64,000 nt of DNA from Chloroflexota bacterium (GTDB taxonomy: Bacteria > Chloroflexota > UBA11872), in contig JAJEGF010000025.1 of the NCBI GenBank assembly GCA_022820025.1, forward strand, positions 62,001-126,000. Direction: 5' to 3'. A program made the translations under genes and the position numbers. How positions within the stretch are numbered: the stretch's first letter is position 1; each line of letters starts with the position of its first letter. This document shows positions 1 to 11,597 of the stretch, in pieces. The notes beneath the pieces were generated by a model. It was not told the origin of the DNA and did not search any database. It saw only the letters and a program-made list of their open reading frames with translations.

Positions 1-49
1 CTTCGCGACCCCACGGCTTCGCGACGATGGTGACGTCCTGGTCGCTCAT
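1..49 (-). CDS. Cupin-type mannose-6-phosphate isomerase-like protein, N-terminal 16 codons only
   Basis: Only the first 16 codons lie in the window; the rest runs off the left edge. They read MSDQDVTIVAKPWGRE. The KPWG(R/H)E opening is typical of cupin phosphomannose isomerases and of the C-terminal cupin of bifunctional mannose enzymes. The ATG overlaps the stop of the upstream phosphohexomutase in an ATGA arrangement, which supports a real, translationally coupled gene. In this operon a mannose-6-phosphate isomerase would supply the mannose-6-phosphate used by its neighbour. The call rests on one short motif plus context. Confidence 0.5.
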   Translation of the reverse strand, partial: MSDQDVTIVAKPWGRE

Positions 50-1500
50 GTGGACGGGACCTCCACCCCGGCGGCACCTGCGCCGATCTCCAGCAGGGTG
101 GCCACGCGCTCGGTTGACGTGGTTTCCGTGTAGACCCGCAGCAGCGGCTCGGTTCCCGAGAACCTGATCAGGAGCCAGCTCTCGTCGTCCAGGTAGTACT
201 TGAAGCCATCCATCTCGTTGCGGCGCAACACTCGCGACCCATCGATCGCGTCCGGCGTCCAGCCCTGCACCCGCGCCTCGATTTCCTCTCGCTCCTCCGC
301 CGGAAACTCCAAGTCGTACCTCGCGTAGTGGTACTCGCGCCCGAGCCTCTCGAACAACAGTGCTACCAGTTCGGCTGGGGTCTTGCCCTCGCGCGCCATC
401 AGGTCCAGGAAATACAGCCCCGCCACCACGCCGTCGCGCTCCGGCATGTGCGGCTGAAATACGTACCCGCCGCTCTCTTCGCCGCCCATCACCGCGTTCA
501 GGTCCCGCATAGCAGGGGCGACGAATTTCATCCCGACGCCCACTTCCTCCACGTGCACGTCGTACAGCTGACCGAGCCGTTCCAGCATCGAGGACGTCGT
601 CAGCGTCTTCACCAGCGGCTGCCGCAGCCCCCCGTGTTCCAGGAAGTAGTACGCCAGCAGCCCGATCGTGCGTAGCTGGTCAACGAATTCGCCGTGCTCG
701 TCCACGACCCCCAGCCGGTCCCCGTCGCCGTCCGTCACGATGCCGACGGCGGCTGAAGTGTCTCGAACCACCTTCGCGGCCTCATCCGTCTGCGGCGGGA
801 TCGGCTCCGGGCGCGCCAGGCCTGGAAACCGCGGGTTCCACTCGCTGTGAATCTCCGTCACGTCAAGCCTCCCGCCCTCCAGAATCCGGGGCAGCCATCC
901 GGCCGCCGAGCCGTACATCGCGTCCACCACTACCCGCATCGCGCGGGCGCGCAGCGCTTCCAGGTCCACCAGGTTGGCGACGTGATTGAGGTAGGCCGCA
1001 TCCGGACTGAACGGTCGCAGCAGTCCGGCCCGCTCGGCCGTGGCCGAATCCAGGAATCCCACCGCGTCGCCGTCGACGGCCGACACAGCGTCCTCGATTA
1101 GCGCCAGCGCATCCGGATCCACAGCCGCACCGGTGGCCGTTCGGACTTTGAATCCGTTGTCCGCCGGCGGGTTGTGGCTGGCCGTAATCATCACCGCGCC
1201 GGCCGCTCGCAGGTCCGCGGTACTGAATGCCGCCACTGGCGTCGGACACGGTGTGTCCACGAGGTGCACGGGAATGCTGTTGCCAGCCAGGACCGAGGCG
1301 ACGTGCGCCGCGAAGCGCTCCGAACCGAAGCGCCGGTCGTACCCGACCACGATCCCGTTCTCCCAGCGCCAATTGCGCCGCACAAAGGTTGCAAAGCCCT
1401 GGGCAACGCGCCCGACATTCCGAAAGGTGTAGTCGCCGCCAATGACGGCGCGCCAGCCGTCCGTCCCAAATCTGATAGGCGTTTCGGCCAGGGGCGCCAT
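46..1500 (-). CDS. Phosphohexomutase (phosphomannomutase/phosphoglucomutase family)
   Basis: Interconverts hexose-6-phosphate and hexose-1-phosphate through a phosphoserine intermediate. All four family signatures are visible in 484 residues: TASHNP with the catalytic Ser near 108, the metal loop DGDGDR at 257-262, the sugar-specificity loop GGEESGGY at 339-346, and the C-terminal phosphate-binding RFSGTEP. The length is normal for the family. It follows the rmd-like gene by one base and overlaps the next gene. With GDP-mannose dehydratase and a putative mannose isomerase alongside, phosphomannomutase (ManB) is the most likely role. Phosphoglucomutase or GlmM-like specificity cannot be excluded from sequence alone. 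Confidence 0.9.
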   Translation of the reverse strand: MAPLAETPIRFGTDGWRAVIGGDYTFRNVGRVAQGFATFVRRNWRWENGIVVGYDRRFGSERFAAHVASVLAGNSIPVHLVDTPCPTPVAAFSTADLRAAGAVMITASHNPPADNGFKVRTATGAAVDPDALALIEDAVSAVDGDAVGFLDSATAERAGLLRPFSPDAAYLNHVANLVDLEALRARAMRVVVDAMYGSAAGWLPRILEGGRLDVTEIHSEWNPRFPGLARPEPIPPQTDEAAKVVRDTSAAVGIVTDGDGDRLGVVDEHGEFVDQLRTIGLLAYYFLEHGGLRQPLVKTLTTSSMLERLGQLYDVHVEEVGVGMKFVAPAMRDLNAVMGGEESGGYVFQPHMPERDGVVAGLYFLDLMAREGKTPAELVALLFERLGREYHYARYDLEFPAEEREEIEARVQGWTPDAIDGSRVLRRNEMDGFKYYLDDESWLLIRFSGTEPLLRVYTETTSTERVATLLEIGAGAAGVEVPST

Positions 1501-1501
1501 C

Positions 1502-2443
1502 CTAGGCTTCCGCCCTGGACGCCACCCGGCGGGCCTCGATTAGTGCGTCTCGCAACGAGTCCTCCATGCTGATGCGCGGCTGCCAGCCGGTGTCCTCACG
1601 CAGTCGGGTTGCGTCACCGGCCACGACGGCGCCTTGTCGTCCGGGCGGTAGCTTCCGCTCTTCGTTGATTTCGGCGGCCACGCCGCCAATCTGAATCAGT
1701 CGCTCCACGATCTGGCGCAGCGGCCACGCGCGTCCGGTCGCGACGTTGTAAACCGCCCCGGCGCGCCCGCAATTGGCCGCGGCCACAATCGCCTCCGCGA
1801 CGTCGCGCACGTCCACATAGTCCCGCGCCCCGGCCAGGCTGAAGGTCGGCACCACCGGCTCGGCCCGTCCATCTAGCATCGCCGCCACGTAGTGCACCTG
1901 GCGGCCCGGAAAATACTCGGCCGAACGACCCGGCCCCACACTCCCGAACAAGCGCAACCTCACCACGTCCAATCCATCGGACAGATGGTATTGCAGCGCC
2001 TGCAGGTCCGCCGCCGCCTTGGTGGTCGCGTATACGGACGACGGCCGCAGTGGCGCCGCCTCGCTGACCAACTCGCCGGTCGCGATTCGTCCATAGATCT
2101 CCGCGCTGCTCATCGCCACCAGCCGTGCGCCTGGCGTGTGGCGCAGCATGGCCTGGATCAATCGCAACTGACCCAGCACGTTGATGTCGTAGGCGCGCTG
2201 AGGGCTTGCCTGGGCCTCGCCGGGATTGGCGACTGCCGCCAGGTTCACCACAACCGACGGCCGGACGCGCGCCACGACCTCCTCGACCTGGCGGGCGTCC
2301 TGCAGATCCATCGCCTCAAGGCCAGTGGCGGCATCGCCTCGATAGGACACCCCGACGACGTCACGGCCGGCGCCACGGAACACCTCTACCGTGCGCGTCC
2401 CAATAAACCCCGCCGCCCCGGTGACAAGGACCGCGCCTGACAC
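1502..2443 (-). CDS. rmd: GDP-6-deoxy-4-keto-mannose reductase-like NAD(P)-dependent epimerase/dehydratase
   Basis: Extended short-chain dehydrogenase of 313 residues. It has an N-terminal TGAAGFIG nucleotide-binding loop, MSSAEIYG carrying the active-site serine near 112, and YATTK with Tyr138 and Lys142. It starts at a GTG 14 bases after gmd, so the two are co-transcribed. Rmd reduces the 4-keto intermediate made by Gmd to GDP-D-rhamnose. The alternative partner of Gmd, GDP-fucose synthase, is normally recognisable by different motifs that I do not see here. The family is certain; the exact stereochemistry of the product is inferred from context. Confidence 0.75.
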   Translation of the reverse strand: MSGAVLVTGAAGFIGTRTVEVFRGAGRDVVGVSYRGDAATGLEAMDLQDARQVEEVVARVRPSVVVNLAAVANPGEAQASPQRAYDINVLGQLRLIQAMLRHTPGARLVAMSSAEIYGRIATGELVSEAAPLRPSSVYATTKAAADLQALQYHLSDGLDVVRLRLFGSVGPGRSAEYFPGRQVHYVAAMLDGRAEPVVPTFSLAGARDYVDVRDVAEAIVAAANCGRAGAVYNVATGRAWPLRQIVERLIQIGGVAAEINEERKLPPGRQGAVVAGDATRLREDTGWQPRISMEDSLRDALIEARRVASRAEA

Positions 2444-2457
2444 CAGTCTTGCCAGGC

Positions 2458-3459
2458 TCAGCCCGCGCTGCGCCCAGCCGCTATCTCGGCGTGCGCAATT
2501 TCATCCGCAACCATCTCGACGTCCGCGTCCACCATGATGCGGACCAGTTCCTCGAATGTGACCGACGGTTCCCATCCCAGGTCCTCGCGGATGGCCGTGG
2601 GATCCCCGATTAGCCGATGCACCTCCGCCGGCCGTAACAGGTCCTCGCTCACGCTAATGTGGTCCTCGGCGTCAAGCCCCAGGTGGCCGAACGCCAGGTT
2701 GGCGAACTCGTTGCCCGAGTGCGTTTCACCCGTCGCCAGCACGTAGTCGCGGGGCTCGTCCTGTTGCAGCATCAGCCACATCCCGCGCACGAAGTCCGGC
2801 GCATACCCCCAGTCGCGCCGCGTCGACAGGTCGCCGAACGGCACTTCGTCAACCACGCCATGGTGCACACGCGCCGCCGAATAGCTCAGCTTGCGTGTCA
2901 CAAATTCCAGTCCGCGCCGGGGAGACTCGTGGTTGAAGCAGATGCCCGAGCAGGCGAACATTCGATAGCTTTCGCGATAGTTGATGGTGATCCAGTGCGA
3001 ATAGAGCTTGGCCACCCCGTAGGGACTGCGCGGATAGAACGGCGTGGACTCGCTCTGCGGCCACTCCTGCACCTGGCCGAACATTTCGCTGCTTGAGGCT
3101 TGGTAGAACTTGATCGTGGGATCCACCGCGCGGATGGCTTCCAGCACCCGGGTTGCGCCCAGCGCCGTCACCTCGCCGGTCAGCACCGGCTGTTTCCATG
3201 ACGCGGGTACGAACGACTGGGCCGCCAGGTTGTATACCTCGTCGGGCCGGTGCCGCTGCATGATCTCGATCAGCGAGTACTGATCGTGCAAGTCACCCGG
3301 CTCAAGCACCAAGTCGTCTTGCAAGTGCTGGATGCGTCCGTTGTTCTCGGTACTGGTGCGGCGGACGACGCCGACGACCTTGTAGCCCTTCTCCAGCAGA
3401 AACTCCGCCAGATATGAGCCGTCCTGACCGGTAATGCCCGTAATCAACGCGCAGGGCAT
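2458..3459 (-). CDS. gmd: GDP-mannose 4,6-dehydratase
   Basis: Converts GDP-mannose to GDP-4-keto-6-deoxymannose. The 333-residue protein shows the Gmd-type N-terminus ITGITGQDGSYL, SSSEMFG with the catalytic Ser/Glu region at 122-128, and YGVAK with Tyr147 and Lys151. The RRTSTENNGRI stretch is also typical of Gmd. The reading frame is open for 92 codons further upstream, but that extension overlaps the divergent yqeC-like gene and has no family similarity. The ATG chosen has an AGGGG ribosome-binding site about 8 bases ahead. It is the first gene of the GDP-6-deoxyhexose operon. Confidence 0.93.
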   Translation of the reverse strand: MPCALITGITGQDGSYLAEFLLEKGYKVVGVVRRTSTENNGRIQHLQDDLVLEPGDLHDQYSLIEIMQRHRPDEVYNLAAQSFVPASWKQPVLTGEVTALGATRVLEAIRAVDPTIKFYQASSSEMFGQVQEWPQSESTPFYPRSPYGVAKLYSHWITINYRESYRMFACSGICFNHESPRRGLEFVTRKLSYSAARVHHGVVDEVPFGDLSTRRDWGYAPDFVRGMWLMLQQDEPRDYVLATGETHSGNEFANLAFGHLGLDAEDHISVSEDLLRPAEVHRLIGDPTAIREDLGWEPSVTFEELVRIMVDADVEMVADEIAHAEIAAGRSAG

Positions 3460-3567
3460 GCACAACCCCTGTTCATGGAAACCCGCTCGCAGTGTACGCG
3501 CGGCGCTTGTACAACAGCCGCGCGATGCGCATCGTGACGCCGGGAGCCTGCTTATGAGATCCGGTTC

Positions 3568-4359
3568 GTGACTTCGCAAGGCACGTCCGTCCGTCCGCTG
3601 ACCCACATCGCCGGACCCGGCGACATCGTGGCTATCGTGGGCGCCGGCGGAAAGACGACCACGATGTTTGCCCTTGCGAACGCGCTGGCTGAGCGCGGCC
3701 TGCGGGTGGTGACGACGAAGTCCACCAACATCCACCGACCCTCGCTTGCCCGCTCACCCCGGCTGCTGATCTCGCCGCCCGACCGTTGGCAGACCGACCT
3801 GCCGCCGGCGCTGGATGCGCATCCCGTCATCACCGTCGTAACCGCCGCTCCCACCCCGCGCCGCTACAACGGCATCCCTCCTGATCTGGCCCCCGACCTG
3901 CTGCGCGCATCCGGCGCGGACGTCCTGATCGTCGAAGCCGACGGCGCCCGCCGCCGGCTGCTCAAGGCCCCCGCCGCGCACGAACCCGCCATGCCGTCCG
4001 GCGCAACCGTCGTGATGCCCGTGGCCTGCCTGGCCGCCGTGGGGCGACCTCTGGCCGAGCGGCATGTGCACCGTCCCGAGTTGGCCGCCGAGATCCTCGG
4101 CATCGACTCGGGCGCAAACCTTACGATCGATCACGCTCTTCAGCTGCTCCTCGACGTACGGGCCGGACGCAAGGCCGCACCCCCCGACGCGCAGTTCTGG
4201 CCCGCCCTTACCGCCACCCACCGAGTCGCCGCCGACCAACTCGCGTCCGCTCGCGACGCGCTTGCCGCCCAGGCGAATGTCGCCGGTTGGATTGAAGCGG
4301 ACTCCGACTGGAGCTACTCCGCCTTCCGCCTCGCCTCGCCAGCGCTGGGCGCGACGTGA
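3568..4359 (+). CDS. yqeC: YqeC-like putative selenium-dependent hydroxylase accessory protein
   Basis: 263-residue protein with a P-loop-like GAGGKTT at 25-31, IVEADGARR, and the KAP..HEP.MP stretch that marks the YqeC family. YqeC is linked genetically to selenium-dependent molybdenum hydroxylases, but its reaction is not established. Translation starts at GTG. The gene lies alone between two minus-strand operons: it diverges from gmd across 108 bases and converges on pyrK, 13 bases away. No hydroxylase, selenium or molybdenum-cofactor gene is visible nearby, so context does not explain its role. Confidence 0.8.
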   Translation: MTSQGTSVRPLTHIAGPGDIVAIVGAGGKTTTMFALANALAERGLRVVTTKSTNIHRPSLARSPRLLISPPDRWQTDLPPALDAHPVITVVTAAPTPRRYNGIPPDLAPDLLRASGADVLIVEADGARRRLLKAPAAHEPAMPSGATVVMPVACLAAVGRPLAERHVHRPELAAEILGIDSGANLTIDHALQLLLDVRAGRKAAPPDAQFWPALTATHRVAADQLASARDALAAQANVAGWIEADSDWSYSAFRLASPALGAT

Positions 4360-4372
4360 ATCGGAATCTCGC

Positions 4373-5199
4373 TTAGCAGCTGGAAGGCAGGGTTCTGACG
4401 GGGACGTGGTCCCAGGTCCAGGTCAGCGAGGACTGCGGAAACACGGGGCCGTCGTGGCAGACGCGCCTGGGACCGGTGGTCGTTTGGACGACACAGGAGT
4501 AGCAGACGCCCATCGCGCAGCCCATGCGGGCTTCGAGGGAGGTAAAGGCCGGCCGAGGACCGTGGGCAGCCGCGAGTTCGCAGGTAAGTTCGGCCATGGC
4601 TCGCATCATGGGGGTGGGCCCGCAGACAAAGATCTGGTCGCACCAGCCGAACTGGTCGGGGACCAGGTCGGTGACGTAGCCGTGATGGCCGAGGGCGCCA
4701 TCGTCGGTGGCTATTCGATAGTCGACACCTGAATCCACCCACGCCCGCGGCGTCACCTGGTGGGCATCGCGTCCGCCCGCCAGCAGGCGAACTTGCACAC
4801 CTTGGGCCGGCGCGAGATCGGCGAGCGCAATAAGGGGCGCCAAGCCTATGCCGCCGCCGACCATTAGCGCTCGTCCGCGGTCGGGCTGAAAGTCAAAACT
4901 GCCGCCCAGCGGTCCCAGCATGTCGATTTCAGTTCCGATCGGCTGGTTGACAAGCCAGGACGTGCCGCGGCCGACGGTGTCAATCAGGAAGGCGACGTGC
5001 CCGCGGTCGGGTTCAATGCGGCTAAAGCTAAGCGGCCGGCGCAATAGCGGATCTAGTTGCTCGGGCGCGCTGCACAGGACGTGGGCGAATTGACCGGGGC
5101 GGGCGCCGGCGGCGATGAGCGGCGCTTCGTATTCGCACCACCAGAGACGTTCGGTGATGCGCGTGTTGCGCAGGACGCGGGCGGATTCAATCCGCCGGG

Positions 5200-5203
<4 letters not shown>
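4373..5203 (-). CDS. pyrK: Dihydroorotate dehydrogenase electron-transfer subunit
   Basis: PyrK carries electrons from the FMN subunit PyrD to NAD through FAD and a 2Fe-2S cluster. The 276-residue sequence has an N-terminal FAD-binding barrel (RRPLSFSR), an NAD-binding GGGIGLAPL segment, FVCGPTPMM, and C-terminal cluster cysteines in the pattern GCAMGVCYSC followed by a later RRVCHDGPVF. Its ATG overlaps the carB stop by 4 bases, making it the last gene of the pyr operon. The usual partner pyrD is not in the window, so either it lies elsewhere or this subunit serves another dehydrogenase. Confidence 0.88.
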
Positions 5204-8415
<3,212 letters not shown>

Positions 8416-8442
8416 GGGTTGGTGAGTTGAGATTGGGCCGCG

Positions 8443-9642
8443 TCATGAACGGCGGTTGTCGTCGACGAGATCGAGAAAGCGGTCGAAGAGGTACTGGTTG
8501 TCCTGAGGGCCGGGGCTGGCTTCCGGGTGGTACTGGACCGAAAAGACCGGCAGCGAGTCGTGAGCCAGACCTTCGACAGATCCGTCGTTCAGGTTGACGT
8601 GACTTACTCGGAATCCGCTGCCGGGAGGGATGGAGGCGGCATCCACCTGGAAGCCGTGATTCTGGGAGGTGATGTGGGCGCGGCCTGTGTCGAGGTCCTT
8701 GATTGGCTGGTTGGCGCCCCGGTGGCCGTAGGGCAACCGGCTGGTGGTGGCGCCAATGGCCAGGCCGAGAATCTGGTGTCCCAGGCAGACGCCCATGAGC
8801 GGGCGGCGGCCGATCAAGTCACGGACCGTCTCAATGGCCTGATCGGCCTGTTCCGGGTCGCCGGGGCCGTTGCAGACGAGGACGCCGTCGGGATCGGTGC
8901 CCTCGACTTCGTGGACGCTGGCCCCGTAGGGAAGGACATCCACGTGACAACCGCGGCTGACGAGCGAGCGCACGATGTTGGTCTTGACCCCAACGTCCAG
9001 CAGGGCGATGCGCGGCGAGCCGGCTCGCTGCGGCGGCGTTGGCCAGGGCGCCCAGCGCACCGGGCCAGCCACCTGGCGATCCGGAGCAGTGACTTCAGCC
9101 ACATAGCGCTGCTCGCTGTACGGGAGCACGCGCCGGGCCGCCTGTACCTGCTCGGCTGCCCATGCCTTCGCGGAGGGCGCCTGGCCGCGAATCCAGGTAA
9201 AAGGGTCCAACCCGTTAGCAACGGCTGCCGGGGCGCGACGCAGCACGCCCCGCTTGTGCCCCTTGATCCGCAGCGTGCGCGTGAGGGCGCGTGTGTCGAT
9301 GCCCTGGATGCCAGGGATCCCATGCTGGGCGAGGAAACTCTGCATGTCGCTCTGCTGGCGCCAGTTGCTGTGGGTCGGCGCCAGTTCGCGGACGGCCAGG
9401 CCCGCAATCCAGGGCCGGCGTGACTCCACGTCGTCGGGATTGACCCCGTAGTTGTCGATCAGGGGGTAGGTCATCACGACGATCTGCCCGCGATAGGAGG
9501 CGTCGGTGGAGATTTCCTGGTAGCCGGTCATGCTGGTGTTGAAAACGACCTCGCCAGCGCCGGGCGCCTCCGCGCCGAAGGCGAAGCCGAAGAAAGTATC
9601 GCCGGTCTCGAGCGCGAGGACGGCGTGGTCGCTAACCGGCAC
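8443..9642 (-). CDS. carA: Carbamoyl-phosphate synthase small subunit (glutaminase)
   Basis: Hydrolyses glutamine and channels ammonia to CarB. The 399-residue protein has the CarA-specific N-terminal domain and a class I glutamine amidotransferase domain with the nucleophile Cys286 in MGVCLGHQ and the His372/Glu374 pair in YHPEASPGP. The start is a GTG that overlaps the pyrC stop by 11 bases, consistent with translational coupling. carB follows after 27 bases. All catalytic residues are present, so a functional heterodimer with CarB is expected. Confidence 0.96.
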   Translation of the reverse strand: MPVSDHAVLALETGDTFFGFAFGAEAPGAGEVVFNTSMTGYQEISTDASYRGQIVVMTYPLIDNYGVNPDDVESRRPWIAGLAVRELAPTHSNWRQQSDMQSFLAQHGIPGIQGIDTRALTRTLRIKGHKRGVLRRAPAAVANGLDPFTWIRGQAPSAKAWAAEQVQAARRVLPYSEQRYVAEVTAPDRQVAGPVRWAPWPTPPQRAGSPRIALLDVGVKTNIVRSLVSRGCHVDVLPYGASVHEVEGTDPDGVLVCNGPGDPEQADQAIETVRDLIGRRPLMGVCLGHQILGLAIGATTSRLPYGHRGANQPIKDLDTGRAHITSQNHGFQVDAASIPPGSGFRVSHVNLNDGSVEGLAHDSLPVFSVQYHPEASPGPQDNQYLFDRFLDLVDDNRRS

Positions 9643-11002
9643 GCGCGCCTACCGGCTCCAGTGAGGCGCGGCTGAAGACCTCAACGCCGTCCACGAATGT
9701 CTGATGTACCACACCATGCATTGGCATTCCGGCCAGGGGTGTGTTCTTGCCCTTCGAGAGCAACAGGGAGGGTTCGACGACGAATTCCTCGTCGGGGTCG
9801 AAGAGGGTGACGTCGGCCGGCTGTCCGGGTTGGAGCGTTCCGCCGGACAGTTTGTAGCAGCGGGCAGGTTCCACGGTGAGGAAGCGCACGGCGTCACCCA
9901 ATTCCAAACGGCCGTCGTGGACGAGGGTCAGGACGAGGGGCAGGGCGGTCTCGAGTCCCGTGAAGCCGACGGCAGCGTTGGCGAACTCCACGTCCTTGTC
10001 GTGCAGGGCGTGCGGGGCGTGGTCGGTTGCGATGCAGTCGATCGTGCCATCGCGCAGCGCCGCGAGCAGGGCGTCACAGTCGCTCTGCTCGCGCAGCGGC
10101 GGCGCGACCTTGGTATTGGCGTCATAGGGGGCCAACGCGGCGCTGACGGGCTCGGTGCGACCGGCAACCAGGTCGTCGGTCAGCGTCAGGTGGTGCGGCG
10201 AGACTTCCGCCGTGACGTCGACGCCGCGATCCTTGGCGCGGCGGATGAAGTCGACGGATCCGCCCGAGGTGACGTGAATGCAGTGGTAACGCCCACCGGT
10301 GAGTTCGGCCAGGAGCAAGTCGCGCGCCAGCATGATTTCTTCGGCCTGGCGCGGGGTGCCCGGAAGGCCCAGGCGCATGGACGTGGGTCCCTCGTGCATG
10401 GCGGTGCCGGCGGTCAGCGCCAGATCCTCGGCGTGGTTACTGATTGGTCGTCCAAGTTGGGCGGCATACTCCAGCGCATGACGCATGAGCTTGGAGCTCG
10501 ACACCGGGATGCCGTCATCGGTAAATCCGATGGCGCCCGCATCGCTCAAATCGCCCATCTCCACTAGTTGCTTGCCGGCCTGGCCCATGCTCATTGCGGC
10601 GAGCACGTGGACGCGCACGACCGCATCAGCGGCCGCCTGCTCGAGGACGTACTCGACCACACTGCGCGAATCGATGACCGGATTGGTGTTGGGCATGGCG
10701 CAGACGGTGGTGAATCCGCCCGCGGCCGCGGCGCGGGTTCCGCTGGCCAGGTCTTCCTTGTATTCGAAGCCGGGCACGCGGAGGTGGGCGTGGATGTCCA
10801 CGAAGCCCGGCGTGACGACGAGGCCGCGAGCGTCGACAACCATGGGATCGCCCAGCGGCAGCTGACCGTCGGGTGGGTCGATGGCAGCCACGAGACCATC
10901 TTCGATCACCACATCGGCAACGCGATCGATTCGCTGAGATGGATCGAGTACACGCCCGCCCCGTATGACGAGCGGCCCGTTAGCGGCCACCGGCGTGCTC
11001 AA
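9632..11002 (-). CDS. pyrC: Dihydroorotase
   Basis: Cyclises carbamoyl-aspartate to dihydroorotate. It is a class I-type amidohydrolase of about 456 residues with metal ligands HAH at 71-73, the central SNHAED and EVSPHH segments, and the ATDHAPH signature near the C-terminal third. The frame opens at a TTG that overlaps the preceding MBL gene by 23 bases. A GTG four codons later is an alternative start, and neither has a clear ribosome-binding site, so reinitiation from the upstream gene is likely. Allantoinase and hydantoinase share the fold, but the operon fixes the assignment. Confidence 0.93.
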   Translation of the reverse strand: MSTPVAANGPLVIRGGRVLDPSQRIDRVADVVIEDGLVAAIDPPDGQLPLGDPMVVDARGLVVTPGFVDIHAHLRVPGFEYKEDLASGTRAAAAGGFTTVCAMPNTNPVIDSRSVVEYVLEQAAADAVVRVHVLAAMSMGQAGKQLVEMGDLSDAGAIGFTDDGIPVSSSKLMRHALEYAAQLGRPISNHAEDLALTAGTAMHEGPTSMRLGLPGTPRQAEEIMLARDLLLAELTGGRYHCIHVTSGGSVDFIRRAKDRGVDVTAEVSPHHLTLTDDLVAGRTEPVSAALAPYDANTKVAPPLREQSDCDALLAALRDGTIDCIATDHAPHALHDKDVEFANAAVGFTGLETALPLVLTLVHDGRLELGDAVRFLTVEPARCYKLSGGTLQPGQPADVTLFDPDEEFVVEPSLLLSKGKNTPLAGMPMHGVVHQTFVDGVEVFSRASLEPVGARAG

Positions 11003-11597
11003 GGTACGTGGCCAAGGCGACCTTGGCCTGGTCGAGGATCGGCTCGCCGTGACCGACGGCGATGCTGGTGAAGTCCAGGTCGAGCAGCTGCTGTAGCGGC
11101 GCCGGCGGACGCATGCGCGGATGGGCGCCTAGCTCACCCTCGCCGTGCGTCCAGTAACTGGTAGTTCCGAGTGCGTCGCCGACGAAGAGCACACCGCGGT
11201 TTTCGGGCGTGAAGAGTGCGTGCTCTCCGGCGCTGATACCGCCGAGGCCTATCGCTTCAAGGCCGCCGGGCAGGTTGCTTTCGGCCGAATAGACATGGTC
11301 CGGGGTCAGTGTTTCCAGGTCACCCACATCCCCAGCGGGCGCCCAGACGGGGGCATCGAACCGATGCCGCCAGATCGCGGCGGCCCGCTCGTGGAAATGG
11401 TTGGTGAGGATCACGTGGCGAACGCGGGACAGGACGCCCTGAAGAGCCGTGGGTGACAAGTCCTGCGGGTCGATGGCAATCACCCCGTCGTCGGTTTCGA
11501 CGAGGTACGACTCCAGCGGATAGCGGTGCCAGGCCACGGTCCACTGGTAGACGCCGGGCAGGATCTCGCGCGGCGGGGCGGCGGCGTAGGGACTCAT
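10980..11597 (-). CDS. MBL-fold protein with incomplete metal site, inside the pyr operon
   Basis: 205-residue metallo-beta-lactamase-fold protein. Visible landmarks are the strand pair ending in GVIAIDPQ, the loop TNHFHER at 66-71, FVGDAL with Asp141, and AVGHGEPIL with His183. In active enzymes the loop reads HxHxDH. Here the Asp is Arg71 and the following His is missing, while the later Asp and His remain, so at most one metal could bind normally. It starts in an ATGA overlap with pyrB and overlaps pyrC, so it is fully embedded in the pyrimidine operon. No standard pathway step is unassigned here, so the function is unknown. Confidence 0.75.
   Translation of the reverse strand: MSPYAAAPPREILPGVYQWTVAWHRYPLESYLVETDDGVIAIDPQDLSPTALQGVLSRVRHVILTNHFHERAAAIWRHRFDAPVWAPAGDVGDLETLTPDHVYSAESNLPGGLEAIGLGGISAGEHALFTPENRGVLFVGDALGTTSYWTHGEGELGAHPRMRPPAPLQQLLDLDFTSIAVGHGEPILDQAKVALATYLEHAGGR

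Noticed and set aside
3460-3735. 92-codon N-terminal extension of gmd
   Set aside because: It overlaps the divergent yqeC-like gene and shows no similarity to the family; a good ribosome-binding site precedes the shorter start.
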